A stretch of DNA of 33,576 nt. Source: an uncultured Kiritimatiellota bacterium. GTDB lineage: Bacteria > Verrucomicrobiota > Kiritimatiellia > RFP12 > UBA1067. Location of the stretch: assembly GCA_934643865.1 (NCBI GenBank), contig CAKUCX010000036.1, forward strand, positions 1 through 33,576. Direction: 5' to 3'. This document shows positions 7,757-15,650 of the stretch, in pieces. The position numbers and the translations under genes are program-made. Within the stretch, counting starts at the first letter, position 1. Every line of letters begins with the position of its first letter. The notes below the pieces were generated by a model. It was not told the origin of the DNA. It worked only from the letters and a program-made list of their open reading frames with translations, and did not search any database.

Positions 7757-9199
7757 CTAGAACGCGAACGTCAGCTCCCAGCGGAGGAAGTAGGCGGGGC
7801 GCGAGGAGTCGTAGTAGTCGCCGGGGTTGAAGACCTCCGCGAGGAGGTGGCCGAAGATCTCGAAGCGGTCCGCGCCCCTGGCGCCCTTCGGCGCGAGGAG
7901 GAGCGGGAAGTCGTAGCGCACGACGGAGAGGACGCCCTTGAACAGGCTGCCGCCGGAGCCGTCGGCGTGGCCAAGGCGGTCCTGCACGGCCGCCCACATG
8001 GGCCCGGAATAGGCGCAGAGCGCGTGGCGCGCGCCGAGGTCGGCGCCGATCGTGAGCTTCGCGTAGAGCATGTTGCTCCAGTAGCCGAGGCCGTAGAGCG
8101 TGCCGTACTGCATGAGTTCGGAATCCTGCGGCGCGCGCGCCCACATCGGATCCCAGGCCGTGTCGCCGTCGTGGGCGCCCGTGCGGTGCCGGTCGCCGGA
8201 GAGGTAGTAGGCGGAAAGGCGCGTGTAGGGGCGGATGCCCGCGTAGGACTTCGCCTTGTGGACGTCGATGGCGGCGTAGCCCATCGCGCCGCCGGCCTGG
8301 GTGCCGTTCGAGCGGGTGCCGAACTGCTGGGCGGCGTCGAAGTCGAACGAGAGGTTGTCGGTCGCTTCGGGCTGGACCCGCGCGCCGACGGTCGTGAGTT
8401 GCTTGTCGGGGATGCGCGCGCCGCCGGGGGCCGTGTAGGCTTCGGCGTGCTTGTGGAGGACGTAGAGCTGGTAGGGGAGGCGTCCGTCGACGAGCCGGTC
8501 GTGCCAGACGAGGCCGCCGCCCCATTCGTCCATCTCGGGCGTGTCGCCGGGATGGATGGCCGTGAGGGGCCGCCCGCGCGAGAGGCGATTGCCCCAGCGG
8601 ATGTCGTTGCGGCTGTTGTCGTAGAGCGCGAAGGCGTCGAGCTTCGAGGTTTCGGAGGTGTGGAAGGTGAAACGCGCCATGTCCGCGAAGCAGGAGCGCG
8701 AGCCGTCGTAGGGCGTGCCGTCCTGGAGGACGCGGTCGAGCCCGAAGACGGAATGGCCCCTCTCCAGAAGGTCCTGGCGGCCGAGGCGCAGGTCGAGAAG
8801 TCCGTCGAAGAGGCCGCGTCCCTCCAGATAGAGGTTGTCGAGGACGATCTCGTCGGGGAAGGTGTAGCTGCGGTTCCTGCGCTTGACGCCGTTCTTGACG
8901 GGGTACTCGCGCATCTCGTCGACGAGGCGCCCGTAGAGAGTGAAGGGCTCGGCGTCGAGGCGGGCCCACACGCGGGGACGGTAGCGGATGTGGTTCTGCA
9001 TCTCCTTGTAGGCGCGCGGCATGACGGCGCCGGGCGCGCCGGGGAGGCCGGGCACGTTGTGCATGATCTCCTGGCGGACGCGCAGGTCGGCCCCCGCGTC
9101 GAAGGCGGGGGCCGACGCCGCCGTCCCTGCGGGGACGGCCTGCGTCCCCGCGCAGCAGGCGCACGCGACGGCCAGAAGAGGGAAGAAGGCGGCTTTCAT
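7757..9199 (-). CDS. Outer-membrane porin, alginate-export (AlgE-like) family
   Basis: An exported protein of about 480 residues. Residues 1-20 form a signal peptide rich in Cys/Ala (MKAAFFPLLAVACACCAGTQ). The rest alternates polar and aromatic residues as in a beta-barrel. Features typical of the alginate-export family are a DLRVRQEIMHN strand at the beginning, RYRPRVWARLD, then DGLLDLRLGRQDL and the final aromatic strand (AYFLRWELTFAF). Such barrels pass anionic or neutral sugars through the outer membrane; the substrate here is unknown. The start at 9199 has GAGGGG about 12 bases upstream. ATG 9217, which overlaps the preceding stop by ATGA, would add six residues. Its place between a Tat-exported oxidoreductase and housekeeping genes suggests uptake of the oxidoreductase's sugar substrate, which is inference. 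Confidence 0.65.
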   Translation of the reverse strand: MKAAFFPLLAVACACCAGTQAVPAGTAASAPAFDAGADLRVRQEIMHNVPGLPGAPGAVMPRAYKEMQNHIRYRPRVWARLDAEPFTLYGRLVDEMREYPVKNGVKRRNRSYTFPDEIVLDNLYLEGRGLFDGLLDLRLGRQDLLERGHSVFGLDRVLQDGTPYDGSRSCFADMARFTFHTSETSKLDAFALYDNSRNDIRWGNRLSRGRPLTAIHPGDTPEMDEWGGGLVWHDRLVDGRLPYQLYVLHKHAEAYTAPGGARIPDKQLTTVGARVQPEATDNLSFDFDAAQQFGTRSNGTQAGGAMGYAAIDVHKAKSYAGIRPYTRLSAYYLSGDRHRTGAHDGDTAWDPMWARAPQDSELMQYGTLYGLGYWSNMLYAKLTIGADLGARHALCAYSGPMWAAVQDRLGHADGSGGSLFKGVLSVVRYDFPLLLAPKGARGADRFEIFGHLLAEVFNPGDYYDSSRPAYFLRWELTFAF

Positions 9200-9213
9200 G
9201 ACGCATTCGCCCC

Positions 9214-10650
9214 TCATGCGTCGAGCCCCCATCCCGCGCGGTAGGTCGTCGTGAGGTAGGCGTTCGCCTGCGCGTTGCCCGCGACCGTCCGGCCGTCCCA
9301 TCCGAGGACGCTGCCCTTTCCGGCGCGGGCGGCGACGTTCGCGAGAAGAAGCGTCTCGGCGAGCGGCACGGAGTAGGCGAAGTTCGTGTTCGCCTCGCGC
9401 CCCTCGCGGATGGCCGCGTAGAATTCGTGCGTGTGTTCGGTTGTCTTGTAGGAGAAGTTCTTCGCCTTCTTGATTTCCTTCCCGAGCGCCTTCGGGAAGA
9501 AGCGGATCGCGCTGTGGTGGCTGAACCAGATCGTGCCCTCCGTGCCGCAGAAGAGCGTGCCCATGTTGAGGAACGGGGCCTTCTCGGCGATGCCCCACCG
9601 CTTCTCCGTTTCGAGGAGGACCGGCGGCAGGTTGAGCCATTCGCGCCTGAGCGCGTGGCCGTACTTGTCCACGTGTCGCCTGTCGTACGGGATGCCCGGC
9701 TTCACGCCGTCGTACCAGTGGAGCGTGACGGGCGGGAGGCCGCCGCGCGCAGGGAAGGCGAAGTCGATCGTGTCGCGCCACGCCCAGGCGCCCGGGCAGG
9801 CGAACGCCGCCTCGTGCGCCGTGACCGTCGCGGGCGGCGTCTTGCCGAGGTCGAGCGCCCAGAAGGCGGCGTCCATGATGTGCGTGCCCATGTTGCCGAT
9901 CGAGCCGTTGCCGTAGCCGATCCAGCTGTGCCAGTCGTGCGGATGGAGGCCGTTGTGGTCTTCGGTGGGCGCATAGTAGTCGCACACGGGCGCCGGGCCG
10001 CACCAGGCGTCCCAGTCCATGCCCTTCGGGGGCGGCGCGGCGGGCGGGCGGTGCATCATCGAGTTGAGGCGGTCGTCGTAGCACCATACGTCCCGGACCT
10101 CGCCGATGAGGCCGCCCTTGATCGCATCGACGCAGAGGCGCATCGCCTTCGTGGAGTGGCCGAAGTTCCCGACCTGCGTGACGACGCCCGTCTCGCGCGC
10201 GACGCGCCCCATGAGCTGTGCCTCCGCGACGGTGGACGCCAGCGGCTTTTCGACGAAGACGTGGAGGCCCAGCCGCATCGCGCGGAGCGCGGCGGGCGCG
10301 TGGTGGTGGTTCGGCGTCGCGATGAAGACGGCGTCGAGCGCGCCCCCCATTTCCGCGAAAAGCGCGCGGTAATCGAAGAAGTCGCGCACGCCTTCGAGCG
10401 CGGCGCGGCCGCCGACCTGCGCCATCTTCGCGCGCGTCGCGACCACCATGCGCGGGTCGGGGTCGACGAGCGCGACGACGCGCTCCGACATGATCGGCTC
10501 GATGAGCTGCTGCATCCGGACGCCGCAGCCGATCAGGGCGACGCGGATCTTCGCCCCGGCGGCGAGCTGCCGTGCGCGGCTCCGTCCAAAGGCGAGGCCG
10601 CCGATGCCAAAGGCCGTCCCTGCGGCCAGGAAGGTTCTGCGTGTCAACAT
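9214..10650 (-). CDS. Tat-exported Gfo/Idh/MocA-family oxidoreductase
   Basis: A 478-residue NAD(P)-dependent sugar oxidoreductase homologue. The N-terminus has a twin-arginine signal (TRRTFLAAG, residues 3-11), so it is folded and loaded with cofactor before export to the periplasm, as in glucose-fructose oxidoreductase. The Rossmann domain starts at about residue 35 (IRVALIGCGVR); the family EKP motif is at 134-136 and the C-terminal substrate domain follows (DWHSWIGYGNGSIGNMGTH). The start is ATG 10650, which overlaps the rsmI 3' end by 7 bases, pointing to translational coupling. The stop overlaps a possible porin start. The substrate is not predictable. Members with Tat signals are numerous in PVC bacteria and Bacteroidota and often act on sugar derivatives. 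Confidence 0.88.
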   Translation of the reverse strand: MLTRRTFLAAGTAFGIGGLAFGRSRARQLAAGAKIRVALIGCGVRMQQLIEPIMSERVVALVDPDPRMVVATRAKMAQVGGRAALEGVRDFFDYRALFAEMGGALDAVFIATPNHHHAPAALRAMRLGLHVFVEKPLASTVAEAQLMGRVARETGVVTQVGNFGHSTKAMRLCVDAIKGGLIGEVRDVWCYDDRLNSMMHRPPAAPPPKGMDWDAWCGPAPVCDYYAPTEDHNGLHPHDWHSWIGYGNGSIGNMGTHIMDAAFWALDLGKTPPATVTAHEAAFACPGAWAWRDTIDFAFPARGGLPPVTLHWYDGVKPGIPYDRRHVDKYGHALRREWLNLPPVLLETEKRWGIAEKAPFLNMGTLFCGTEGTIWFSHHSAIRFFPKALGKEIKKAKNFSYKTTEHTHEFYAAIREGREANTNFAYSVPLAETLLLANVAARAGKGSVLGWDGRTVAGNAQANAYLTTTYRAGWGLDA

Positions 10651-11393
10651 GGCGAGGTCGTGGCTTTCTGGTTGGTCTGTCTCGTGGCGTGCGCCGCCGG
10701 ACGTTCCGCGCGGCGGGCGAACTTCGGGTTGTTTCCGGCAATCACGAGCGCGACCTCGCCCTTCACCTTCTTGTCCGCGAATTCCCGCGCCAGGTCGGAA
10801 AGGTAGCCGCGCGACACGCGCTCGTGCAGTTTCGTCAATTCGATGCACACGGCGGCCTCGCGGTCGCCCAGCACCTCGTAGGCGGCCTCCAGCGTGGGGC
10901 CGATGCGGAACGGGGACTCGTAGCAGACGAGCGTATGTTCCTTGTCCCTGTCCTCGGCGAACCAGTTCCGGAGCGCGCCGGGGCCGCGCGGCGGGAAGCC
11001 GCGGAACGTGAAGGACGACGTGGAAAGGCCGCTCATCAGGAGCGCGACGTTCACGGCGCTCGCGCCGGGGATGACGTCGTAGGGGACGCCTTTCCGGGCA
11101 CACGTGCGGATCAGGCGGTAGCCCGGGTCGGAGATGCCGGGATAGCCCCCGTCCGAGCAGAGGACGACCTCCGCGCCCGCCTGGACGGCGGCGACGAGCC
11201 GCTCCGTCGTCCGTTCCTCGTTCCCCTGGCGGTAGGAGATCATCTCGGGGCGCGGCACGCCGAAGTGCGCGAGCAGCTGCCAGGTGCGGCGGGTGTCCTC
11301 GCAGGCGATGAGGGTGGCGGACCTGAAGGCCTCCAGCCCGCGCGGGGAGAGGTCGCCGAGGTTTCCGATCGGCGTCGCGACGACATGCAGCAT
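10644..11393 (-). CDS. rsmI: 16S rRNA (cytidine1402-2'-O)-methyltransferase
   Basis: RsmI adds the 2'-O-methyl group to C1402 of 16S rRNA in the decoding centre, using S-adenosylmethionine. The family signatures are clear: VATPIGNLGDLSPRG at the N-terminus, CEDTRRT, LCSDGGYPGISDPG and PGASAV. The length of 249 is slightly short of typical (about 280), and the C-terminal tail (ERPAAHATRQTNQKATTSPC) does not look conserved. AGGAGG sits 7 bases before the ATG and overlaps the preceding gene's stop codon, so the two genes are coupled. The 3' end overlaps the next oxidoreductase start by 7 bases. Confidence 0.95.
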   Translation of the reverse strand: MLHVVATPIGNLGDLSPRGLEAFRSATLIACEDTRRTWQLLAHFGVPRPEMISYRQGNEERTTERLVAAVQAGAEVVLCSDGGYPGISDPGYRLIRTCARKGVPYDVIPGASAVNVALLMSGLSTSSFTFRGFPPRGPGALRNWFAEDRDKEHTLVCYESPFRIGPTLEAAYEVLGDREAAVCIELTKLHERVSRGYLSDLAREFADKKVKGEVALVIAGNNPKFARRAERPAAHATRQTNQKATTSPC

Positions 11394-11403
11394 CCGGGGC
11401 CTC

Positions 11404-12036
11404 CTACCACATCTCCCGGGCGCCGTCCGCCTGGCCGTGCGCCTCGGCGTACTGGCGGCGGGCGAGGTCGATCTCGCGCAGGATGCGGTCCTGCTCGTCG
11501 CGCTTCGCCCGCAGCTCCGCCGCGCGCGCGCGCCAGTCCGCGTCCGTGAAGGGATCGACCTGCACGACGACCTCGTTGAGCTTCACGTCGGCCATGAGGG
11601 CGATCCACTGCGCGGCGGCGAAGGCCGCCTCCAGCGAATCGAGCTTCAGCGTCACGCTGCCGGCGGAGAAGGCCGCCACGATGTCGTCGGCAGGGTCCGC
11701 CTTCGCCATCCAGGGGAGGAGGCCGCGCGCGTCCAGTTCGCGGACGAGGTCCGGGCGCGCCACGACGACCTCGCGCACGACGGCGGCCAGCACCTCCGGC
11801 CACGACGAGACGGCCGTCGTCCGGCCGAGCAGGTGGACGCGGAGCGGGCGGCGCGGCAGGAAGTCGGCCGCCGTGCCGACGAGCGTCATCACGCGGTAGC
11901 GCGGCGAGGGGTGCATGTGCTGGAACCGGCGCGCCGTGCGGCTGAACGCCTTGAAGTAGCGGTGCGGGTCCGCCAGCCACGTCCGCGCCGCGCGGTCGCG
12001 CGCCGCAAGGTCCCGCTGCCCTTCCGCGAACGTCAT
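11404..12036 (-). CDS. Protein of unknown function, 210 aa
   Basis: I do not recognise a family. The frame is supported by position: its ATG (12036) overlaps the upstream oxidoreductase stop by ATGA, and it ends 10 bases before rsmI, whose Shine-Dalgarno overlaps this stop. There is no signal peptide or membrane segment, so it is probably cytoplasmic. The first 60 residues are basic (HRYFKAFSRTARRFQHMH). A middle block contains RPLRVHLLGRTTAVSSWPEV, then a helix-rich region. The last about 40 residues (ADWRARAAELRAKRDEQDRI and after) are highly charged and likely a coiled coil. The internal strand patterns VTLKLDSLEAAFAAAQ and LNEVVVQVDPF look like an alpha/beta domain. Its context beside rsmI could mean an RNA role, but nothing in the sequence shows it. 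Confidence 0.8.
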   Translation of the reverse strand: MTFAEGQRDLAARDRAARTWLADPHRYFKAFSRTARRFQHMHPSPRYRVMTLVGTAADFLPRRPLRVHLLGRTTAVSSWPEVLAAVVREVVVARPDLVRELDARGLLPWMAKADPADDIVAAFSAGSVTLKLDSLEAAFAAAQWIALMADVKLNEVVVQVDPFTDADWRARAAELRAKRDEQDRILREIDLARRQYAEAHGQADGAREMW

Positions 12037-13424
12037 CGGCGGCTCGCCTTCCAGGCCTCGGCGATCGTGTAGTACTTCACGAGCATGTTGGGCAGGTAGT
12101 CGGCGGGCTGCTCGCCCTTCCTCATCCACCCGAGGTACATGTTCATGACCTGGCTGAAGTGGGCCTCGTGGCCGATCTCGTACTTCTGCGGCACGAGCAT
12201 CGTCCAACCCTCGCCCTCGGCCTTGAAGGAGACGCCGGGGTAGGACTTGTTGAATTCCGCGACGGCGGCGGCGAGCGCCTTTTCGAGCGCGGCCTTGTCC
12301 TGCCCGGCGCGCGGCTTCACGTAGACGCGCGGCTTGTAGCCCTCGGCCTTGCCCTGGCGGATGACCACCTCCGCCTTCGTGCCGCGCATGAGCGAGTAGT
12401 GCGTGTCGCCCGTGCCGGCGGGCGGCATGAAGTGCCATTCCACGGAGACCTTGGCGTGTACGCCCTTGAGCTGGTAGGTGAACGCGCCGTTCGCCTTGCA
12501 CTGGAGGACGTTGTCCTTGTCCACGGCCTTCTTCAGGAAGTCCGGCCATGCGTCGAGGCCCGTCGAGGTCTTGTAGTCCTGCGCGGTGATCGGCGTCGGC
12601 CACGTGCGCGCCTTGAGCATCTTCACGTCGGAGGTCTTGAGCGTCTGGCCGGGGAAGGCCTCCCACTGCACGAGGTCGACGAGGTGCGTCGTCACGTCGA
12701 CGATCGCCTCGCCCTGCTGGTCGGTGTCGTAGTACCAGCCCGGACGCCGGAGCGGCTTGCCGTTCACGAGCTTGCAGAAGTGGTGGACGGAGATCTTCGT
12801 GATCGCGGGGTCGTCCGGCGTCCCCTTCTCCTGCTCGCCGTAGAGATCCTTCGCCGCCACGAGCGCGCGCTGGAGGATCGTCGTGATCTCGTTGCGCTCG
12901 GTCATGATGTCCGCGAAGTAGAGCCCCTTCTCGTCGGCCAGCTTCGCCGCCTCGCAGAGCTTCGCATAGGCGTCCGGCGTGATGACCATCGGTTTGTCGG
13001 AGAGGACGTTGAACCCGGCGCGGATGGCTTCCAGGTAGTAGTCGCTCTTCTTGTCGTTCTTGCCCGCGAGGACGACGACGGCCCCCGCCTTGTCCGCCGC
13101 GAGCGCCTTCGCGAGGTAGTCGTCGCCCGTGTAGACGATCTCGTTCCAGGCGGTGGGGTCCTTCGCGCGCGTGTTGAACGCGGCGACGAGCTTCCGGTGC
13201 GCCTCGACGTCCGGCCCCTTCGGCGCGAAGACGCGCACGTCCTTCGACACGCCCTCGTAGTTGCGGTTCAGCACGAGCGCGGCGTGGAAGTGGCCGGGGT
13301 CGAGCTCGACGAACGAGATGTCCCTCACCGGTTTGCGCGCGGCCGCCTTCGCGCCGCCGTTTCGGCAGTCGCAGCAGCCCGCGACGAGCGCGGCCGCCGT
13401 GCATCCAATCAAGATCCTCTTCAT
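12033..13424 (-). CDS. Lipoprotein Gfo/Idh/MocA-like oxidoreductase with Oxidoreduct_C-type C-terminus
   Basis: A 463-residue protein with a lipoprotein signal: MKRILIGCTAAALVAGC, lipobox LVAG-Cys17, so it should be anchored in a membrane facing the periplasm. After a short linker a divergent dinucleotide-binding domain begins (ISFVELDPGHFHAALVLN). DKPMVI (143-148) replaces the usual EKP. The C-terminal half (HHFCKLVNGKPLRRPGWYYD, GEAIVDVTTHLVDLVQWEAF) resembles the putative-oxidoreductase C-terminal family common in Bacteroidota. The glycine-rich NAD loop is not the standard GxGxxG, so cofactor binding is less certain than in the second oxidoreductase of this operon. It is the first gene of the unit; AAGGA lies just before the ATG. 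Confidence 0.85.
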   Translation of the reverse strand: MKRILIGCTAAALVAGCCDCRNGGAKAAARKPVRDISFVELDPGHFHAALVLNRNYEGVSKDVRVFAPKGPDVEAHRKLVAAFNTRAKDPTAWNEIVYTGDDYLAKALAADKAGAVVVLAGKNDKKSDYYLEAIRAGFNVLSDKPMVITPDAYAKLCEAAKLADEKGLYFADIMTERNEITTILQRALVAAKDLYGEQEKGTPDDPAITKISVHHFCKLVNGKPLRRPGWYYDTDQQGEAIVDVTTHLVDLVQWEAFPGQTLKTSDVKMLKARTWPTPITAQDYKTSTGLDAWPDFLKKAVDKDNVLQCKANGAFTYQLKGVHAKVSVEWHFMPPAGTGDTHYSLMRGTKAEVVIRQGKAEGYKPRVYVKPRAGQDKAALEKALAAAVAEFNKSYPGVSFKAEGEGWTMLVPQKYEIGHEAHFSQVMNMYLGWMRKGEQPADYLPNMLVKYYTIAEAWKASRR

Positions 13425-13458
13425 GTCCTTACAGTCCTTTCGATCGCGTACCGCGACC

Positions 13459-13487
13459 AGTATAGCATATCAGGCCATGCCCGTCCG
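13459..13487 (-). promoter_or_regulatory. Promoter of the oxidoreductase-rsmI-ruvA unit
   Basis: On the minus strand an extended -10, TGCTATACT, ends in TATACT (13459-13464). The hexamer 17 bases upstream (CGGACG) is a poor -35, consistent with an extended -10 promoter. It predicts a leader of about 28 bases. The -35 region overlaps the hairpin that follows cstA. Confidence 0.5.
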
Positions 13488-13502
13488 CCGCGGCCGACGG
13501 GC
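13479..13502 (-). terminator. Hairpin downstream of cstA
   Basis: GCCCGTC (13479-13485) pairs with GACGGGC (13496-13502) across a 10-base GC-rich loop, beginning 6 bases after the cstA stop. No T-run follows. The left arm covers the presumed -35 of the next operon. Confidence 0.45.
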
Positions 13503-13507
13503 GCGCG

Positions 13508-14995
13508 TCATCCCTTGAGGCCCTCGCGGATCTTCGCGGCCATGGCGTCCGAGAAAGCCCGGCGGCAGATAACGTAGGCGGCGAAGCCGACGGCGGCGAG
13601 CGCGCCGAGCGAAACGGAGAGCCAGAGGGGGAGGCCGCCGGGGACAAGCCCCCACGGCTGTCCGTCCGTCCCCGGCGTCCAGAGGATGAAGCTCACGACG
13701 ACCGTCGTCATGAACATCCCCGGAACGAGCGCAATCAGCGCGCGCGCGCGGCGGCGCGCGCGCATGAGCCATGCGACGCCCGCCATGAGCGTCGTCGCCG
13801 AGACCATCTGGTTGCCCCACGCGAAGTAGTTCCAGAGGCTGCTGAAGCTCTTCGGGCTCTGGTTCGACCACCAGAGGAGCGCGGAGACGACGAGGACGAG
13901 CGGCAGGCAGGTGGCGATGCGCCGGCCAAGCGGGACCTGGTCGATGTGGCACATCTCCCCGAGTGAGAGGCGCGCGCTGCGAAGCGCCGTGTCGCCGGAC
14001 GTCACCGCGAGCACCACGACCGCGAGCACCGTCACGCCCCCCACCGCGGGGCCGAGGAAGTGCGTCGCGATGTTGCCAAGCACCGTCGGCCCGCCAAGCG
14101 CGAGGTTCTCGGGCGCGAGGTTGTAGATCGCAAGCGCCGCCGCCGCCCACACCATCGCGATCACGCCCTCAAGGATCATCATTCCGAAGAACGTCGCGCG
14201 CGCCTCGCGCTCGCTCTTCATCGTGCGCGCCACGATGGGGCTCTGCGTCGCGTGGAAGCCGCTGACGATGCCGCAGGCGATCGTCACGAAGAGACAGGGG
14301 AAGATCGGCTGCCCCTTCTGGAACGCGGCGAACCCGGCGCAGTCGTCCAGGATCGCGGGCTCCCGAAACCCCGCCACGACGAGCGCGACGGCGATCGCGG
14401 CGGATCCGGCGATGAGAAGCGCGCCGAAGGCCGGGTAGAGCCGGCCGATGATCTTGTCCACCGGAAGGAGCGTCGCCGCCACATAGTAGGCGAAGACCAC
14501 GGCCACCACGGGCCAGAAGACCGGCGTCCCGGGAAGCCAGGTCTTGTCGACGATGCTCGCCGGCACGTTGATGAACACCGCGACGACGAGAAGGAGCAGC
14601 GCCACCATCACCCACGAAAAGACGGCCGCATACCCCCGGCCGAGAAGCTTCGCGACGATCTTCGGCAGATTCGCGCCGTTCATCCGCATCGACATCATCC
14701 CGGCGAGGAAATCATGCACCGCCCCCATGAAGACGCACCCCACGGGGATGATCAGAAGCGCGACCTTTCCGAACTTGATGCCGAGGATCACGCCGATCAC
14801 CGGCCCCACCCCCGCGATGTTCAGCAGCTGGATGAGCATGTTCTTCCACTTCGGCAGCGGCACGTAGTCGACCCCGTCCGGCTGCACGACGCACGGCGTC
14901 GCGCGGTCGTCCACGCCGAGCAGCCGCTCGACGAGCCGTCCGTACGTAAAGTAGCCTAAAGCCAAGAACGCGATACCTCCGAGAAACCACAGCAT
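13508..14995 (-). CDS. cstA: CstA-family carbon-starvation / pyruvate-type transporter
   Basis: An inner-membrane protein of about 495 residues with some 13-15 hydrophobic segments. The family signature is plain: FTYGRLVERLLGVDD near the N-terminus, LNIAGVGPVIGVILGIKFGK, HDFLAGMMSMRMNGANLPKI, SGFHATQSPIVARTMKSE, and TSGDTALRSARLSLG. CstA/BtsT proteins import pyruvate and are also linked to peptide use during carbon starvation. The short form without the long C-terminal extension is usual in Bacteroidota-like groups. ATG 14995 is preferred because GGGGG lies 7 bases before it; 15001 and 15022 are also in frame. It is the last gene of the seven-gene unit, 20 bases after purN. Confidence 0.93.
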   Translation of the reverse strand: MLWFLGGIAFLALGYFTYGRLVERLLGVDDRATPCVVQPDGVDYVPLPKWKNMLIQLLNIAGVGPVIGVILGIKFGKVALLIIPVGCVFMGAVHDFLAGMMSMRMNGANLPKIVAKLLGRGYAAVFSWVMVALLLLVVAVFINVPASIVDKTWLPGTPVFWPVVAVVFAYYVAATLLPVDKIIGRLYPAFGALLIAGSAAIAVALVVAGFREPAILDDCAGFAAFQKGQPIFPCLFVTIACGIVSGFHATQSPIVARTMKSEREARATFFGMMILEGVIAMVWAAAALAIYNLAPENLALGGPTVLGNIATHFLGPAVGGVTVLAVVVLAVTSGDTALRSARLSLGEMCHIDQVPLGRRIATCLPLVLVVSALLWWSNQSPKSFSSLWNYFAWGNQMVSATTLMAGVAWLMRARRRARALIALVPGMFMTTVVVSFILWTPGTDGQPWGLVPGGLPLWLSVSLGALAAVGFAAYVICRRAFSDAMAAKIREGLKG

Positions 14996-15014
14996 GGACA
15001 TGCCCCCTTTCCGG

Positions 15015-15629
15015 CTAGCCAATCCTCACGCGCCGCCCTTCGACCGCAAGGCGCCCCGCCGCCAGAAGACGCAGGGCCTCGGGGAACGCGACATGCTCCT
15101 GCACCTGGATGCGCGCGTGGAGCGTCTCGGGCGTGTCGTCCTCCAGGACGGGGACGCACTTCTGGACGATGATGGGCCCCGAATCCGTCCCCGCGTCGAC
15201 GAAGTGGACGGTCACGCCCGCGACCTTGCAGCCGTAGTCGAGCGCCTGCGTCCAGCTGTGGACGCCCGGGAACGCCGGCAGCAGCGCGGGGTGGATGTTC
15301 AGGACGCGCAGCGGGAAGGCCGCGAGGAGCTTGGCCTTCACGATGCGCATGAACCCGGCGAGGACGACCGTGTCGCAGCCGGCCGCCTTCAACAGCTCGA
15401 TGCAGCGGTCCTCGGCCGGCCCCTCAAGCTTCGTCTTCCACGGCGCGCAGTCGAGCCACTGGCAGGGGAGGCCGTGCTGCCGCGCGCGCTCAAGGATGTA
15501 GGCGTCCGGCACGTCCGAGAGGACAAGCCGGATCTCCGCGTCGAGTTCGCCCTTCTCGATCGCGTCCACGACCGCCTGCATGTTCGAGCCCGAGCCCGAA
15601 CCCAGCACGCCCAGTTTCAAGGTTGCCAT
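15015..15629 (-). CDS. purN: Phosphoribosylglycinamide formyltransferase
   Basis: PurN transfers a formyl group from 10-formyltetrahydrofolate to GAR, the third step of purine synthesis. The phosphate-binding loop GSGSGSNMQ is at residues 10-18. The catalytic motif NIHPALLPAFPG holds the conserved Asn and His, and VTVHFVDAGTDSGPII contains the conserved Asp. Length of 204 is normal. AGGAGG is 6 bases before the ATG. It follows argS by 21 bases. The other pur genes are not in the window. Confidence 0.95.
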   Translation of the reverse strand: MATLKLGVLGSGSGSNMQAVVDAIEKGELDAEIRLVLSDVPDAYILERARQHGLPCQWLDCAPWKTKLEGPAEDRCIELLKAAGCDTVVLAGFMRIVKAKLLAAFPLRVLNIHPALLPAFPGVHSWTQALDYGCKVAGVTVHFVDAGTDSGPIIVQKCVPVLEDDTPETLHARIQVQEHVAFPEALRLLAAGRLAVEGRRVRIG

Positions 15630-15650
15630 GAACGTCCTCCTGAAGAGAGA

